From contig NZ_QRAI01000002.1 of the NCBI RefSeq assembly GCF_014336955.1, positions 310,001-374,000 of the forward strand: DNA of 64,000 nt, written 5' to 3'. The notes under the pieces were generated by a model, which was not told the DNA's origin, did no database searches, and was given only the letters and a program-made list of their open reading frames with translations. Shown here piece by piece: positions 17,269 to 25,531 of the stretch. Source of the stretch: Saccharophagus sp. K07 (GTDB taxonomy: Bacteria; Pseudomonadota; Gammaproteobacteria; Pseudomonadales; Cellvibrionaceae). Numbering within the stretch: position 1 is the first letter of the stretch; each line of letters begins with the position of its first letter. Position numbers and translations under genes: made by a program.

Positions 17269-17885
17269 GATGGATATCTCCGGTAACCTTGCGTTGACTG
17301 CTGCTGCGTTAACTGGTCAGGTCGAGCGCCCAACATCCTGTTGTGATAACCCGTATTTAATGAACCGATTAAGGAACTGAAATCTTGACGTTCCACAACA
17401 CCTTTCCCTGGTGTAGAACTTGTCGACCCTCGTGCCGGCTACCGGTTTTGGTAGTGGCTCTATAAAAATGGACGCAAATTTTGTAGTGGAATTTGCAAAT
17501 CCGTAGAGACAGAGAAGTCGAATTGCTCGGTGTCACTTTGGTCTGTGGTCAATAGCACTGACCGTGCCAGCCTGCCGTTGTCCAAAATTTAATGCGCAAG
17601 ACAAAACGTAAAAATCCCTGAGACGCCGGATTTACTAGTATGCAGCGCTGTTGTGGAGCGCATCTTGCTGAGCTGGCGGGAGTTCAAAACGAGTTTTGCC
17701 GGGCATCTACTTTGTAAAAAGTCACCAAGGCCACTGTAAAAAGCGAAACGTATTGCAAGATTTACAAGCCTGCCAGACGTGTTTTGGAAAACGGGATCTA
17801 GCGGGCAGGGTATACAAGCTGATTGGCTAAGGGTGACGCGGCAAAAGTGATTGAAAAATATACGAGAATAACCAGGAGATAACCT
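17269..17885. other. 617-base intergenic region, regulator/SDR divergent promoters
   Basis: No convincing gene. A minus-strand open frame covers 17589-17996 but has no family features and overlaps the SDR start. Two imperfect palindromes are visible: ACACC/GGTGT around 17398-17413 and GCAAATT/AATTTGC at about 17472-17496; either could bind the neighbouring Crp/Fnr-type protein but nothing proves it. A CAGGAG ribosome site precedes the SDR at about 17873-17878. Confidence 0.4.
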
Positions 17886-18767
17886 ATGAGAACGATTTTT
17901 CATGACCCACGTACGAAATACCCGACCTCTTTGTTTCCCAAGCAAGAGCAGGAAATGCCAGGTTTTGAGAAAAAAATGCAACCGCTGGCGGATCACGGTG
18001 AGGCGACATACAAAGGCAGTGGAAAATTGGCAGGCGCTTCTGCTCTGATCACGGGAGGGGATAGTGGAATTGGCAGGGCGGTAGCCCTTGCCTATGCGCG
18101 CGAAGGAGCGAATGTCGCCATCACCTATTTGGACGAGGAGGATGATGCGCAGGAAACAAAACGCTTGATCAAAGAGTGCGGCCAGGATGCACTGACAATC
18201 CGAATGGATCAGACAGATCGGCAGGCTTGCGAAAAAGCGGTGGACGCCTGCATCGAAAAATTCGGTCGTCTGGATATCCTGGTAAATAATGCGGCCTTTC
18301 AGAAAACCTATGACTCTCTGGAGTCAATTCCGGACGAGGATCTGGATTACACATTCCGCACAAATATCGAGGCTTTTTTCTATTTTTCCCGTTATGCCTT
18401 GAAGTTTATTGCTCCAGGCGGGTCCATTATCAACACTACCTCGATTCAAGCCTATTCGCCCAGTTCGGCCCTTGCACCTTACGCCGCCACCAAAGCCGCC
18501 ATCGCCAACTTCACTGTGTCTCTGGCGGAAGAGGCGATCAAGCGCGGTGTGCGCGTCAATGCGGTCGCGCCAGGCCCAGTCTGGACCCCCCTTATTCCCT
18601 CCACCATGCCACAGGAAAAAGTACGCAATTTCGGCGAAAACACGCTGTTCGAGCGGCCTGCGCAACCGGCGGAACTAGCGCCTCTGTATGTATTTTTGGC
18701 AAGTGATGAAGCCAGTTACATTACCGGTGAAATCTACGGTGCAACTGGTGGTCGTAAGCAGGTTTAA
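17886..18767 (+). CDS. SDR-family oxidoreductase (YghA/GSP39-like)
   Basis: A 293-residue short-chain dehydrogenase with the long N-terminal extension (KYPTSLFPKQEQEMPG) of the YghA/YdaD general-stress sub-group. Seen: the NAD(P)-binding glycine motif GGDSGIGRAVA, the NNAA motif (DILVNNAAF), catalytic Ser in NTTSIQAYS, YAATK as the YxxxK pair, and PGPVWTPL. The C-terminus YITGEIYGATGGR is typical. Substrate unknown. A good AGGAG site precedes the ATG. Its members are often induced by osmotic or general stress, in line with the neighbours. Confidence 0.93.
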   Translation: MRTIFHDPRTKYPTSLFPKQEQEMPGFEKKMQPLADHGEATYKGSGKLAGASALITGGDSGIGRAVALAYAREGANVAITYLDEEDDAQETKRLIKECGQDALTIRMDQTDRQACEKAVDACIEKFGRLDILVNNAAFQKTYDSLESIPDEDLDYTFRTNIEAFFYFSRYALKFIAPGGSIINTTSIQAYSPSSALAPYAATKAAIANFTVSLAEEAIKRGVRVNAVAPGPVWTPLIPSTMPQEKVRNFGENTLFERPAQPAELAPLYVFLASDEASYITGEIYGATGGRKQV

Positions 18768-18926
18768 ACGCGAGCAGAAAAACCGTACACAATCCGGCGA
18801 TAAATATAGTGGCCAGCGGATGGCCTCTTCATTAGGCTAACTCGTTTTCAGTGTGTCGCCGATTTTTGGATGATGTCGTCTCACTTATAAAACTTACCTC
18901 ACTCACAAGCGATTTTGGGAAACACT

Positions 18927-19673
18927 ATGCTGATTCAAAGTCATTATGCCGATCTACAAACGCCAACCGGCGTTATGCGGACCTATATCTATCGCCCGAA
19001 AGAGACGGCAGAACTGAAAAAATATCCTGCCATTATTTTGTACTCGGAGATTTTTCAACAGACTTCGCCGATTCAGCGCAGTGCGCAAATCATGGCGGGC
19101 CATGGTTTTATAGTGGCGGTGCCTGAGGTATTTCATGAACTGAATCCCATAGGAACCGTTTTGGGTTATGACGATGCTGGGCGCGATAAAGGCAATGCGG
19201 ATAAGGTTGCCAAATATCTGGAAGCCCACGACACGGATACCCAGGCCATAGTGGATTATTTACAACAATTACCCTATTTTTCCGGCAAACTCGGCGCCAT
19301 GGGATTTTGCCTCGGCGGCGGTTTAGCTTACCGCGCGGCTATGCATCCACTGGTTCTGGCGACTAGCTGCTTCTATGCAACCGATATTCACTCCGGCCTT
19401 ACTCCCTCCAAACCCGGCAACGACAGCCTGACTCGCACGGAGGATATTCGTGGTGAGTTGCAGATGATCTGGGGTAAACAAGACCCCCATATTCCACCAG
19501 AAGGCCGCGCGCGCATTTACCAAAATCTGGTGGAGAAAAAAATCAATTTCACCTGGCACGAATTCAACGGCGTGCATGCGTTTATGCGCGATGAAGGCGA
19601 GCGTTATGATGCGGAATTGCAGTTGCTCGGATATCAGATGGCGATTGGGTTGTTTAGGCGGTGTTTGTATTAA
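18927..19673 (+). CDS. Dienelactone hydrolase family protein
   Basis: The ATG start has a GGGA site 7 bases upstream; a TTG 12 bases earlier is weaker. The 248-residue alpha/beta-hydrolase shows the family's Cys nucleophile (GFCLGGG, Cys128), Asp186 in KQDPHIPPEGR and His217 in GVHAFMRDEGERYD, which form the Cys-Asp-His triad of dienelactone hydrolases. Substrate not certain: dienelactone-like esters or other small lactones. It follows the SDR by 160 bases and may be co-transcribed; the DNA downstream is broken by an IS insertion. Confidence 0.9.
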   Translation: MLIQSHYADLQTPTGVMRTYIYRPKETAELKKYPAIILYSEIFQQTSPIQRSAQIMAGHGFIVAVPEVFHELNPIGTVLGYDDAGRDKGNADKVAKYLEAHDTDTQAIVDYLQQLPYFSGKLGAMGFCLGGGLAYRAAMHPLVLATSCFYATDIHSGLTPSKPGNDSLTRTEDIRGELQMIWGKQDPHIPPEGRARIYQNLVEKKINFTWHEFNGVHAFMRDEGERYDAELQLLGYQMAIGLFRRCLY

Positions 19674-19715
19674 ACAGTAGAGATCTCAGTTTTGTCGGGG
19701 TTTGGCCCTCAACCC

Positions 19716-19765
19716 TGTGCAACCGGAACATAGGTAACACTTTAAACCGGCAACATGGGTTACAC
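19716..19765. repeat. Left terminal inverted repeat of the IS
   Basis: Two tandem copies of a ~20-bp motif AACCGG(C)AACATRGGTWAC, at 19721-19739 and 19745-19763; the transposase stop codon lies within the second copy. Confidence 0.8.
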
Positions 19766-20941
19766 CTTTTCCCCTGCATGCCACTCGCATGCAGTTTCCA
19801 GTCGCGAAGTTTTTAAGTTGATATGACCAAGTAGGTGGAAGCTGTATCTCACTTCCACTCGGTCATTATCAATTTCTCTCATGCCTACATGGTTGAAAGC
19901 GAGTAGCTCGCTGATGTAGATCAACTTGCCGCCCCATTTAATTTCACCGTTTTGGCGAATGCTGCGGACCTTCTGGTCTGCGTCATATTCAATTGGCTTT
20001 AAAACAGGTGAGTAAGCTCGCCTTGATGGCTGGTAGACGCTGGCTGGCGTTTTTCTTCCCAAGGCTTCATGGCTGCGCTCGGAATTGTATTCGTGTCGAA
20101 ACGACTCCAGCATTGCTTGTTGTCGGCTCAAGCTGGAACCTCGCAGCTGATCACCTATCGCCTGATTCAGTGAGCCGTGCATACGCTCATGCCGGGCGTT
20201 TTGAGTGGGTGTACCCGGCTTCGTACGATGCACGGCGATTCCCAGATCAATCCACCATTTTGATAATCGTGTTAACCCTCCTGCAGCACGGCTGGCGAAG
20301 GGTGATCCATTGTCAGACAAAATGCCTTCAGGTAACCCGTATTTCTTGAACGTCCATTCAAGAATGGGCTTGGCCTGCGCATAATCCGTAGCCGTTACAC
20401 CTTGAGAACACAGCAGATAACGACTGCCATTGTCGGTCAGCGTCAACGGGTAACACCAACGACCATTGGTTGTCGGGTATTGTCCTTTGTAATCCACGCT
20501 CCATAACGCATTGTTGCGGTCTCCCAACTCAAAAGGTTGAGGGTCAGCTGGATAAGGCTTCTTGTAGCGCCGATTTTTTACCAGTCCCGCAGCCTTCAGC
20601 AGGTCTCCCGCCGTACTATCTGCTGGCCAGCTAACCTCAGGCTGCTTGCGGCGCAGCAGGTCCATAACCTTCTTGGGCCCAAAGCTTGGGTGGCTACGTT
20701 TTGCGGCTAATATTTTGTCTGCCACTTCATCTGCCACCGCGTGCGGGCAATGCTTGGGAGCACGTGAGCGCTCTTGCAGGCCAGACGCTCCTTCATCCTG
20801 ATAACGCGTCACCCACTTATAAACCGTTTTGCGGCTTAAGCCATAACCTCGGGCTAATTCACTGATGCTGCTTTCCTGTCGCAGCCAGTCAGCGATCAAC
20901 TGCATCTTCAAATCCATCACACAAGTCTCGTTCCAGGGCAT
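19760..20941 (-). CDS. IS481-family transposase
   Basis: The ATG at MPWNETCVMDLK is behind a perfect AGGAGG 8 bases upstream; in-frame ATG codons further up lack one. The 393-residue protein has a helix-turn-helix start (SISELARGYGLSRKTVYKWVTRYQ) and an rve-type DDE core: WSVDYKGQYP (first Asp), GILSDNGSPF (second Asp) and NARHERMHGSL (Glu). No frameshift or missing catalytic residue is visible, so the element may still be active. Confidence 0.95.
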   Translation of the reverse strand: MPWNETCVMDLKMQLIADWLRQESSISELARGYGLSRKTVYKWVTRYQDEGASGLQERSRAPKHCPHAVADEVADKILAAKRSHPSFGPKKVMDLLRRKQPEVSWPADSTAGDLLKAAGLVKNRRYKKPYPADPQPFELGDRNNALWSVDYKGQYPTTNGRWCYPLTLTDNGSRYLLCSQGVTATDYAQAKPILEWTFKKYGLPEGILSDNGSPFASRAAGGLTRLSKWWIDLGIAVHRTKPGTPTQNARHERMHGSLNQAIGDQLRGSSLSRQQAMLESFRHEYNSERSHEALGRKTPASVYQPSRRAYSPVLKPIEYDADQKVRSIRQNGEIKWGGKLIYISELLAFNHVGMREIDNDRVEVRYSFHLLGHINLKTSRLETACEWHAGEKV

Positions 20942-20971
20942 AAGCAAGTCCTCCTTGCTCATACGATACTT

Positions 20972-21023
20972 GTGTAACCCATGTTCCCGGTTTGTTTTGT
21001 TACCTATGTTGCCGGTTTGCACA
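20972..21023. repeat. Right terminal inverted repeat of the IS
   Basis: Holds two tandem copies of the same ~20-bp motif as the left end in opposite orientation (GTAACCCATGTTCCCGGTTT, then GTTACCTATGTTGCCGGTTT), probably the transposase binding sites. Confidence 0.8.
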
Positions 21024-21064
21024 ACCCTAGCCCTCTCCCTCCGGGAGAGGGCTAGGGTGAGGGC
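21024..21064. repeat. Palindromic (REP-like) repeat, left arm split by the IS
   Basis: ACCCTAGCCCTCTCCC, four-base loop, GGGAGAGGGCTAGGGTGAGGGC. The missing left end GCCCTCA is at 19705-19711 on the far side of the IS; joined, the two parts form a near-perfect palindrome of over 40 bp. It belongs to a family found at four other places in the window. Confidence 0.85.
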
Positions 21065-21123
21065 ATCTTAAAATGATGGTTGTACACAGCAGATCGAACA
21101 GTGTGAAATGGAATTCTACGCAG

Positions 21124-21441
21124 TTATAAATTCCCAGAACCATCATAAAAAACCACCGCCTCCGCCCGCACAAAATCCTCCTCCCGCAAAGAAATCTCCA
21201 GGTAAATCCTTCCGGCAAATACCAGTGTCAATTGATCGGCAGTGGTGTAAATGTCCGTCAGGGTAGTGCCAGCAAGGTTTTCTAGCGAGAAAGGAAAACC
21301 GTTATCGCAAGTCACTTTTAGTGGATTGAAGATACGCAAAATCCCTTGGGCAAACTTTAGTTCCACATCACCGCTGGATAAGTCCGCACCGATCAGGGTG
21401 ACTTGCTCGACTTGGGCTCCTTTTAACTGATGGAGGTTCAT
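21124..21441 (-). CDS. Small hypothetical protein coupled to the AraC-type gene
   Basis: A 105-residue frame starting in an ATGA overlap with the AraC regulator's stop (21438-21441), so translation is likely coupled. It has no signal peptide or membrane segment and reads as a mostly beta protein (VEQVTLIGADLSSGDVELKF, GILRIFNPLKVTC, LTLVFAGRIYLEISLREED). No family recognised. Because it is coupled to a membrane-bound regulator next to a beta-glucosidase gene, a ligand-sensing or regulatory role is conceivable but not shown. Confidence 0.6.
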   Translation of the reverse strand: MNLHQLKGAQVEQVTLIGADLSSGDVELKFAQGILRIFNPLKVTCDNGFPFSLENLAGTTLTDIYTTADQLTLVFAGRIYLEISLREEDFVRAEAVVFYDGSGNL

Positions 21442-22637
21442 ATGGCGGAGTTTTCCCGACGGAATTCGGTTGGGGTTTTGCCGGAGAATTTTTTGAAGAA
21501 GCGGTTGAACGCCGATTTGCTGTTGAACCCGGCCATTTCGGCGATTTCCAGCACGGATTTATCCGGCTCGGCCAGCAGCATGGCTTTGGCGGTTTCCACC
21601 CGCTGATAGTTGATAAAGTCAAAAAAGCTCATGCCGAAGTGGCGATTGATAATGTTTGAAGTTACACGCGTCGGCAGTCGTGCGCTGCTGGCCAGCTCTT
21701 CGAGAGTCAAATCCTGTTGCAGAAACACCTTGTCCTGGTGAATGGCTCGTTCCACCGCGGCAATTTGTTCAGGCGAAAACTCCTCTCGTTTGTTATCGAT
21801 TGCGCTGACTTCTTCCTCCGGTTCGTCAGGTTCTGGTGGCGGAGCAACTGGCTCCCCCTGAGGATCGCGTACACCTTGAACCACGTTGGAGTGCAGCAGG
21901 CTGTAGAACACCAGGCAGTTGGCAAACAGAAACGCCAGGTAATTGCCGAGCAGGCCGAGCAGGGCGGGCAGGTCGCCGGAGCTGAGCCAGCTGACTATAT
22001 GGCCGAACAGGTTCCACAGGCAGATCAAGCAAAAGCCTATGATCAGGATCTTCAGCCAATTTCGCCCGATGCTATCCAGATTGGAGTAGTTTTCCTTCAG
22101 CTGCTTTCTATAACCGAGGATCAGTCTCAAAGACGCAAAGGCATAGACCGGTACGATCAGGGTCTGAACCAGTACCAGAGTGCGGAAAAATGGGTTGTCC
22201 CAAAAAGCGGCGTAGTCATGGACCCCTGCATGCAGGTTTTCCGCTCCCAGGCTAGCAATCACTCCCAGACAGTAGAAGGGCGTGACCAGTGCGGGTAAAA
22301 AGTGGAGATAGTCGCGCTTGTGTAGGGCGAAGTCGGTGTAGATAACCGACTTTATATAAAGGAAGAGAAGCGGGCCTTGCAGCAGTATGGCGAACTTGAA
22401 GACGAAGAACACAAGAGGTACATCGTGCAGATAGGCTTGCTTCAGCGGGTCACACCAGTACATCAAGGTATCGAGGGCGGACAGACCAATTGACGCCACA
22501 AAAATTGAAAGTAAGCGGTTGCTTACAATCTTTCCCTGGCGGACCGTCATCAACAGCAAAGCGAGCAACAGGTTTTGAAACACCACCAGAATCAGGGCGA
22601 TGTCATGGAAATTGAAAAGCGGTGTCTGTAAGGACAT
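21438..22637 (-). CDS. Membrane-anchored AraC-family regulator
   Basis: A 399-residue protein with about seven membrane helices in residues 10-255 (IALILVVFQNLLLALLLM, PLVFFVFKFAILLQGPLLFLY, NWLKILIIGFCLICLWNLF, LGLLGNYLAFLFANCLVFY and others), a Pro/Glu-rich linker (PPPEPDEPEEE) and a C-terminal AraC DNA-binding domain (~290-395) with both helix-turn-helices: LTLEELASSARLPTRVTSNI and SVLEIAEMAGFNSKSAFNRF. Such membrane AraC proteins are frequent beside polysaccharide-use genes of Cellvibrio and Bacteroidetes. It is divergent from the GH3 gene, which is the likely target. Confidence 0.9.
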   Translation of the reverse strand: MSLQTPLFNFHDIALILVVFQNLLLALLLMTVRQGKIVSNRLLSIFVASIGLSALDTLMYWCDPLKQAYLHDVPLVFFVFKFAILLQGPLLFLYIKSVIYTDFALHKRDYLHFLPALVTPFYCLGVIASLGAENLHAGVHDYAAFWDNPFFRTLVLVQTLIVPVYAFASLRLILGYRKQLKENYSNLDSIGRNWLKILIIGFCLICLWNLFGHIVSWLSSGDLPALLGLLGNYLAFLFANCLVFYSLLHSNVVQGVRDPQGEPVAPPPEPDEPEEEVSAIDNKREEFSPEQIAAVERAIHQDKVFLQQDLTLEELASSARLPTRVTSNIINRHFGMSFFDFINYQRVETAKAMLLAEPDKSVLEIAEMAGFNSKSAFNRFFKKFSGKTPTEFRRENSAI

Positions 22638-22711
22638 TAGTCGTTATTTTTTCTTGGTGAAGGTCGCACATTAGTCCATCCAGTAGGGGTCGTACAAACG
22701 CTAACCACGGA

Positions 22712-22848
22712 TGGCACTGAAACATTAGAACAACCAAGTGCCACTTTCCGCCTCGACCACAAATTTGGCACGATTCCGGACGATTCTGGCGCGGCCCACT
22801 TTTTGTTTTGATCGCAATCTGGGGCGACGCACGGACGGACCTGTGCCA
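22712..22848. promoter_or_regulatory. Four TGGCAC motifs between the AraC gene and bglX
   Basis: TGGCAC occurs at 22712-22717 and 22766-22771, and in reverse (GTGCCA) at 22738-22743 and 22843-22848. A direct repeat CGATTCCGGA/CGATTCTGG lies at about 22772-22790. These are candidate binding sites for the AraC regulator. The motif is short, so chance is not excluded. Confidence 0.35.
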
Positions 22849-22916
22849 CTCTTCATTTAATCAGCGGCGATCGATTCGCTGACCTAAACACACATTACAT
22901 AATAAAGGAGCCATCC

Positions 22917-25181
22917 ATGCTTCGATTCTCACATCCTTTGCGCCGTGATGGTTTGCGGGGTTTGATTTTTCTCGCGATAACGGCGGCCAGCTCTACTGTT
23001 TGGGCGCAGACCTCGCCCGCGGCGAAAGTGGATCCTCTGGTGGATTCCCTTACACTGCGCCAGAAGATCGGCCAGTTGCAGCAGTCCAATGCTGAACCCA
23101 AAACAATAGCGGACATCTCCGACGAGCTGCGGGCGGCCATTCGCGAAGGGCGAGTGGGTTCGTTCTTGAATGTGCCTAATCCTGAAGTGGCCAACGAACT
23201 CCAGCGCATCGCCATGACCGAGAGCGAAGCCAAGATTCCTTTGGTATTCGCCCGCGACGTGATCCACGGCTACCGTACCATCTTCCCGACACCCCTTGGC
23301 CAGGCGGCGACCTGGAATCCCGAATTGGTGGAAAAGGGCGCGCGCGTTGCAGCGGTGGAAGCATCCAGTATGGGTATCCGCTGGACTTTCGCTCCTATGA
23401 TCGACATCTCCCGCGACTCGCGCTGGGGACGTATTACCGAATCCTTTGGTGAAGACCCGTATCTGACCTCCGTACTGGCCGTCGCATCGGTGCGCGGCTA
23501 TCAAGGCAAAGAGGGCGATCCCACCAGTATCGCGGCCACGGCCAAACACTTTGTCGGTTACGGCGCAGCGGAAGGTGGTCGGGATTACAACGTCACCTAT
23601 ATCCCGGAACCTTTGCTGCACAACGTCTATCTGCCGCCGTTTAAGGCCGCGGTGGATGCGGGCGTGATGAGCATCATGACCGCCTTCAATGACCTCAACG
23701 GCGTTCCGGCCTCGGGCAACGACTACATCATCGACCGCGTATTGCGCCGCGAATTTGGCTACAACGGCGTCATCGTCAGCGACTGGGATTCGGTGCTGGA
23801 ATTGATTCCCCACGGCTTTGCCGAGGATAAAAAGCAGGCGGCGCGTATCGCCTTCAATGCCGGTATGGACGTGGAGATGGTCAGTACCACCTTCCAGGAA
23901 AACCTGTTCAGCCTGTTGGATGGCGGCAAGGTCAGCGAGTCGGAACTCAACGCCAAGGTCAGTCGCATCATTGATATGAAGCGCAAACTGGGTCTGTTCG
24001 AACAGCCTTATGTGTCCGGGGATCCGGAAAAAGCCATTCTGACCGATGAGCACAAAGCGCTGGCGGAACAAGCCGCACTGGAAAGTCTGGTGCTGCTGAA
24101 AAATGACAAACAAGTGCTGCCACTGGCGCGCGGCAAAACCGTTGCCCTGATCGGTCCACTGGCGCATGCGGCCCATGACCAGCTCGGCTCCTGGGTGCTG
24201 GACGCCAAGAAGCAGGATTCCGTTACCGTGCTCGATGCCTTCCGCAAAATCCTGCCGGAAAGCAAGTTGCTGTACTCCCAAGCCATGTACAGCAGCCGTT
24301 CACGCGAAACCGACTTTAGCCAAGTGCTCGAACTCGCGCGCAAGGCAGACGTAATTGTATTTGTTGGTGGTGAAGAAGCCGTATTGAGCGGCGAAGCTCA
24401 CAGCCGTGCGGACACGCGCTTACCCGGAACTCAAGAGCTCCTGGTGCGCGAACTGAAAAAGACCGGCAAACCGCTGGTAGCTGTGTTGATGGCGGGCCGC
24501 CCGCTTGCGCTGAACGACGTGATCAGTGAAATGGACGCGTTAGTTATGGCGTGGCATCCGGGCTCAATGGGCGGCCCGGCCATCGCTCGTTTGTTGATGG
24601 GCGATGCTGAACCCGTTGGACGTTTGCCGGTTACCTGGCCGAAAGTAACTGGTCAGCTGCCCCTTTATTACAATCGCCCCAGCTCAGGCCGTCCGGCAGA
24701 AGAGGGCAACTTCACACAAATGGACGATTTCCCTCTGGAAGCCTTCCAGCATTCCACTGGACATAAAAACCACTACATCGATATAGGCTTCAAACCGCAA
24801 TTTCCATTCGGTTTTGGTTTGAGCTATTCCAATGCGGTGTACAGCGATCTGAAACTCAGCAAAAAAACCATAGGTGTAAACGACACCTTGGAAGTCAGCG
24901 CCAAAATTCGCAACAGCGGCAAACGCCCGGTTACCGAAACCGTGCAGTTGTACATTCGTGATCTGGTAGCATCCAGCGTTCGCCCGGTACGCGAATTGAA
25001 AAACTTCCAGCGCGTCACCTTAAAACCGGGTGAAGCCAAAGTGGTGAAATTCAAACTGACCAAAGATGACTTAGCGTTCTATAACCAGCAACTGAATTGG
25101 GTTGTGGAGCCGGGTGAATTCCATGTGTGGATTGCGCCTAACGCTGAGGAAGGATTGCAGGGGCAATTTACTGTTCGCTGA
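22917..25181 (+). CDS. bglX: Periplasmic GH3 beta-glucosidase
   Basis: A 754-residue GH3 enzyme with a signal peptide (LIFLAITAASSTVWA, cut after about residue 30). The order of motifs matches BglX: PLVFARDVIHGYRTIFPTPL, FAPMIDISRDSRWGR, ESFGEDPYL, TAKHFVGYGAAEGGRDYN, and GVIVSDWDSV with the nucleophile Asp289. The second GH3 domain (DVIVFVGGEEAVLSGEAHSR) and a C-terminal fibronectin type III domain (~655-750) follow. It should release glucose from beta-linked oligosaccharides in the periplasm. AAGGAG site before the ATG, own terminator, divergent from the AraC gene. Confidence 0.93.
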   Translation: MLRFSHPLRRDGLRGLIFLAITAASSTVWAQTSPAAKVDPLVDSLTLRQKIGQLQQSNAEPKTIADISDELRAAIREGRVGSFLNVPNPEVANELQRIAMTESEAKIPLVFARDVIHGYRTIFPTPLGQAATWNPELVEKGARVAAVEASSMGIRWTFAPMIDISRDSRWGRITESFGEDPYLTSVLAVASVRGYQGKEGDPTSIAATAKHFVGYGAAEGGRDYNVTYIPEPLLHNVYLPPFKAAVDAGVMSIMTAFNDLNGVPASGNDYIIDRVLRREFGYNGVIVSDWDSVLELIPHGFAEDKKQAARIAFNAGMDVEMVSTTFQENLFSLLDGGKVSESELNAKVSRIIDMKRKLGLFEQPYVSGDPEKAILTDEHKALAEQAALESLVLLKNDKQVLPLARGKTVALIGPLAHAAHDQLGSWVLDAKKQDSVTVLDAFRKILPESKLLYSQAMYSSRSRETDFSQVLELARKADVIVFVGGEEAVLSGEAHSRADTRLPGTQELLVRELKKTGKPLVAVLMAGRPLALNDVISEMDALVMAWHPGSMGGPAIARLLMGDAEPVGRLPVTWPKVTGQLPLYYNRPSSGRPAEEGNFTQMDDFPLEAFQHSTGHKNHYIDIGFKPQFPFGFGLSYSNAVYSDLKLSKKTIGVNDTLEVSAKIRNSGKRPVTETVQLYIRDLVASSVRPVRELKNFQRVTLKPGEAKVVKFKLTKDDLAFYNQQLNWVVEPGEFHVWIAPNAEEGLQGQFTVR

Positions 25182-25196
25182 TAAAATCCGTTAACG

Positions 25197-25230
25197 ATAA
25201 AAAAGCCGGCCCTTGTGCCGGCTTTTTTAT
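25197..25230 (+). terminator. Intrinsic terminator of bglX
   Basis: A run of A, GCCGGC, 6-nt loop, GCCGGC and T6: a strong stem-loop (about 12 bp counting the A-U pairs) directly after the bglX stop. Confidence 0.9.
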
Positions 25231-25271
25231 TTGTGGTGATCTGTTCTTAAATAAAGTTGGAATTTTTACTT

Positions 25272-25320
25272 GCTCCTATGCCCATGGTTTTAACTGTTAC
25301 CTATGTGGCCGGTTTTTACC
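25272..25320. repeat. Solitary remnant of an IS481-like end
   Basis: GTTACCTATGTGGCCGGTTT at 25296-25315 matches the outer repeat of the right IS end (GTTACCTATGTTGCCGGTTT) with one difference, and CCCATGGTTTT just upstream resembles the inner one. As at the complete IS, the end abuts a CACCCTAGCCCTCTCCC palindrome. No transposase is nearby, so it is a decayed copy or a deletion scar. Confidence 0.65.
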
Positions 25321-25505
25321 CACCCTAGCCCTCTCCCAGAGGGAGAGGGGACATAATTGCCCCGCCTAAAATTTATCCCAAAGGGAAACCTGGAAATTAA
25401 TATTGCTGGACTCGAAATGAATATCTATGAATATGGAGCTATGCCAATTCAGCGCGCGGAATCCTAAATCCCCTCTCCCTGTGGGAGAGGGCTAGGGTGA
25501 GGGCA
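25321..25505. repeat. Inverted pair of REP-like palindromes
   Basis: Left palindrome 25321-25351 (CACCCTAGCCCTCTCCC, AGA, GGGAGAGGGGA) and right palindrome 25469-25505 (CCCCTCTCCC, TGT, GGGAGAGGGCTAGGGTGAGGGC) face each other across ~117 bases of AT-richer DNA. The outer arms are inverted repeats of each other, so the whole unit looks like a bacterial interspersed mosaic element or a non-autonomous mobile unit. Fills most of the space between bglX and the next gene. Confidence 0.75.
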
Positions 25506-25531
25506 TACGTAATTTATTCAGCTTGAGATTT

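Larger units (their letters stand above)
19716..21023 (-). mobile_element. IS481-like insertion sequence
   Basis: A complete 1308-bp element, from TGTGCAA at 19716 to TTGCACA at 21023, with one transposase gene on the minus strand. Terminal inverted repeats are about 50 bp with small gaps. ACCC occurs directly outside both ends (19712-19715 and 21024-21027), a probable 4-bp target duplication. The target is the left arm of a palindromic repeat (GCCCTCA / TAGCCCTCTCCC...GGGAGAGGGCTAGGG), which the insertion split in two. Confidence 0.85.

Noticed and set aside
17589-17996. 136-codon minus-strand frame in the gap before the SDR gene
   Set aside because: Arg/Phe/Ser/Cys-rich sequence with no family marks, no ribosome site, and it overlaps the well-supported SDR start on the other strand.
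22929-24281. 450-codon minus-strand frame antisense to bglX
   Set aside because: Long only because of high GC and codon bias of bglX; sequence rich in His/Arg/Gln with no domain, while the sense frame is a complete GH3 enzyme.
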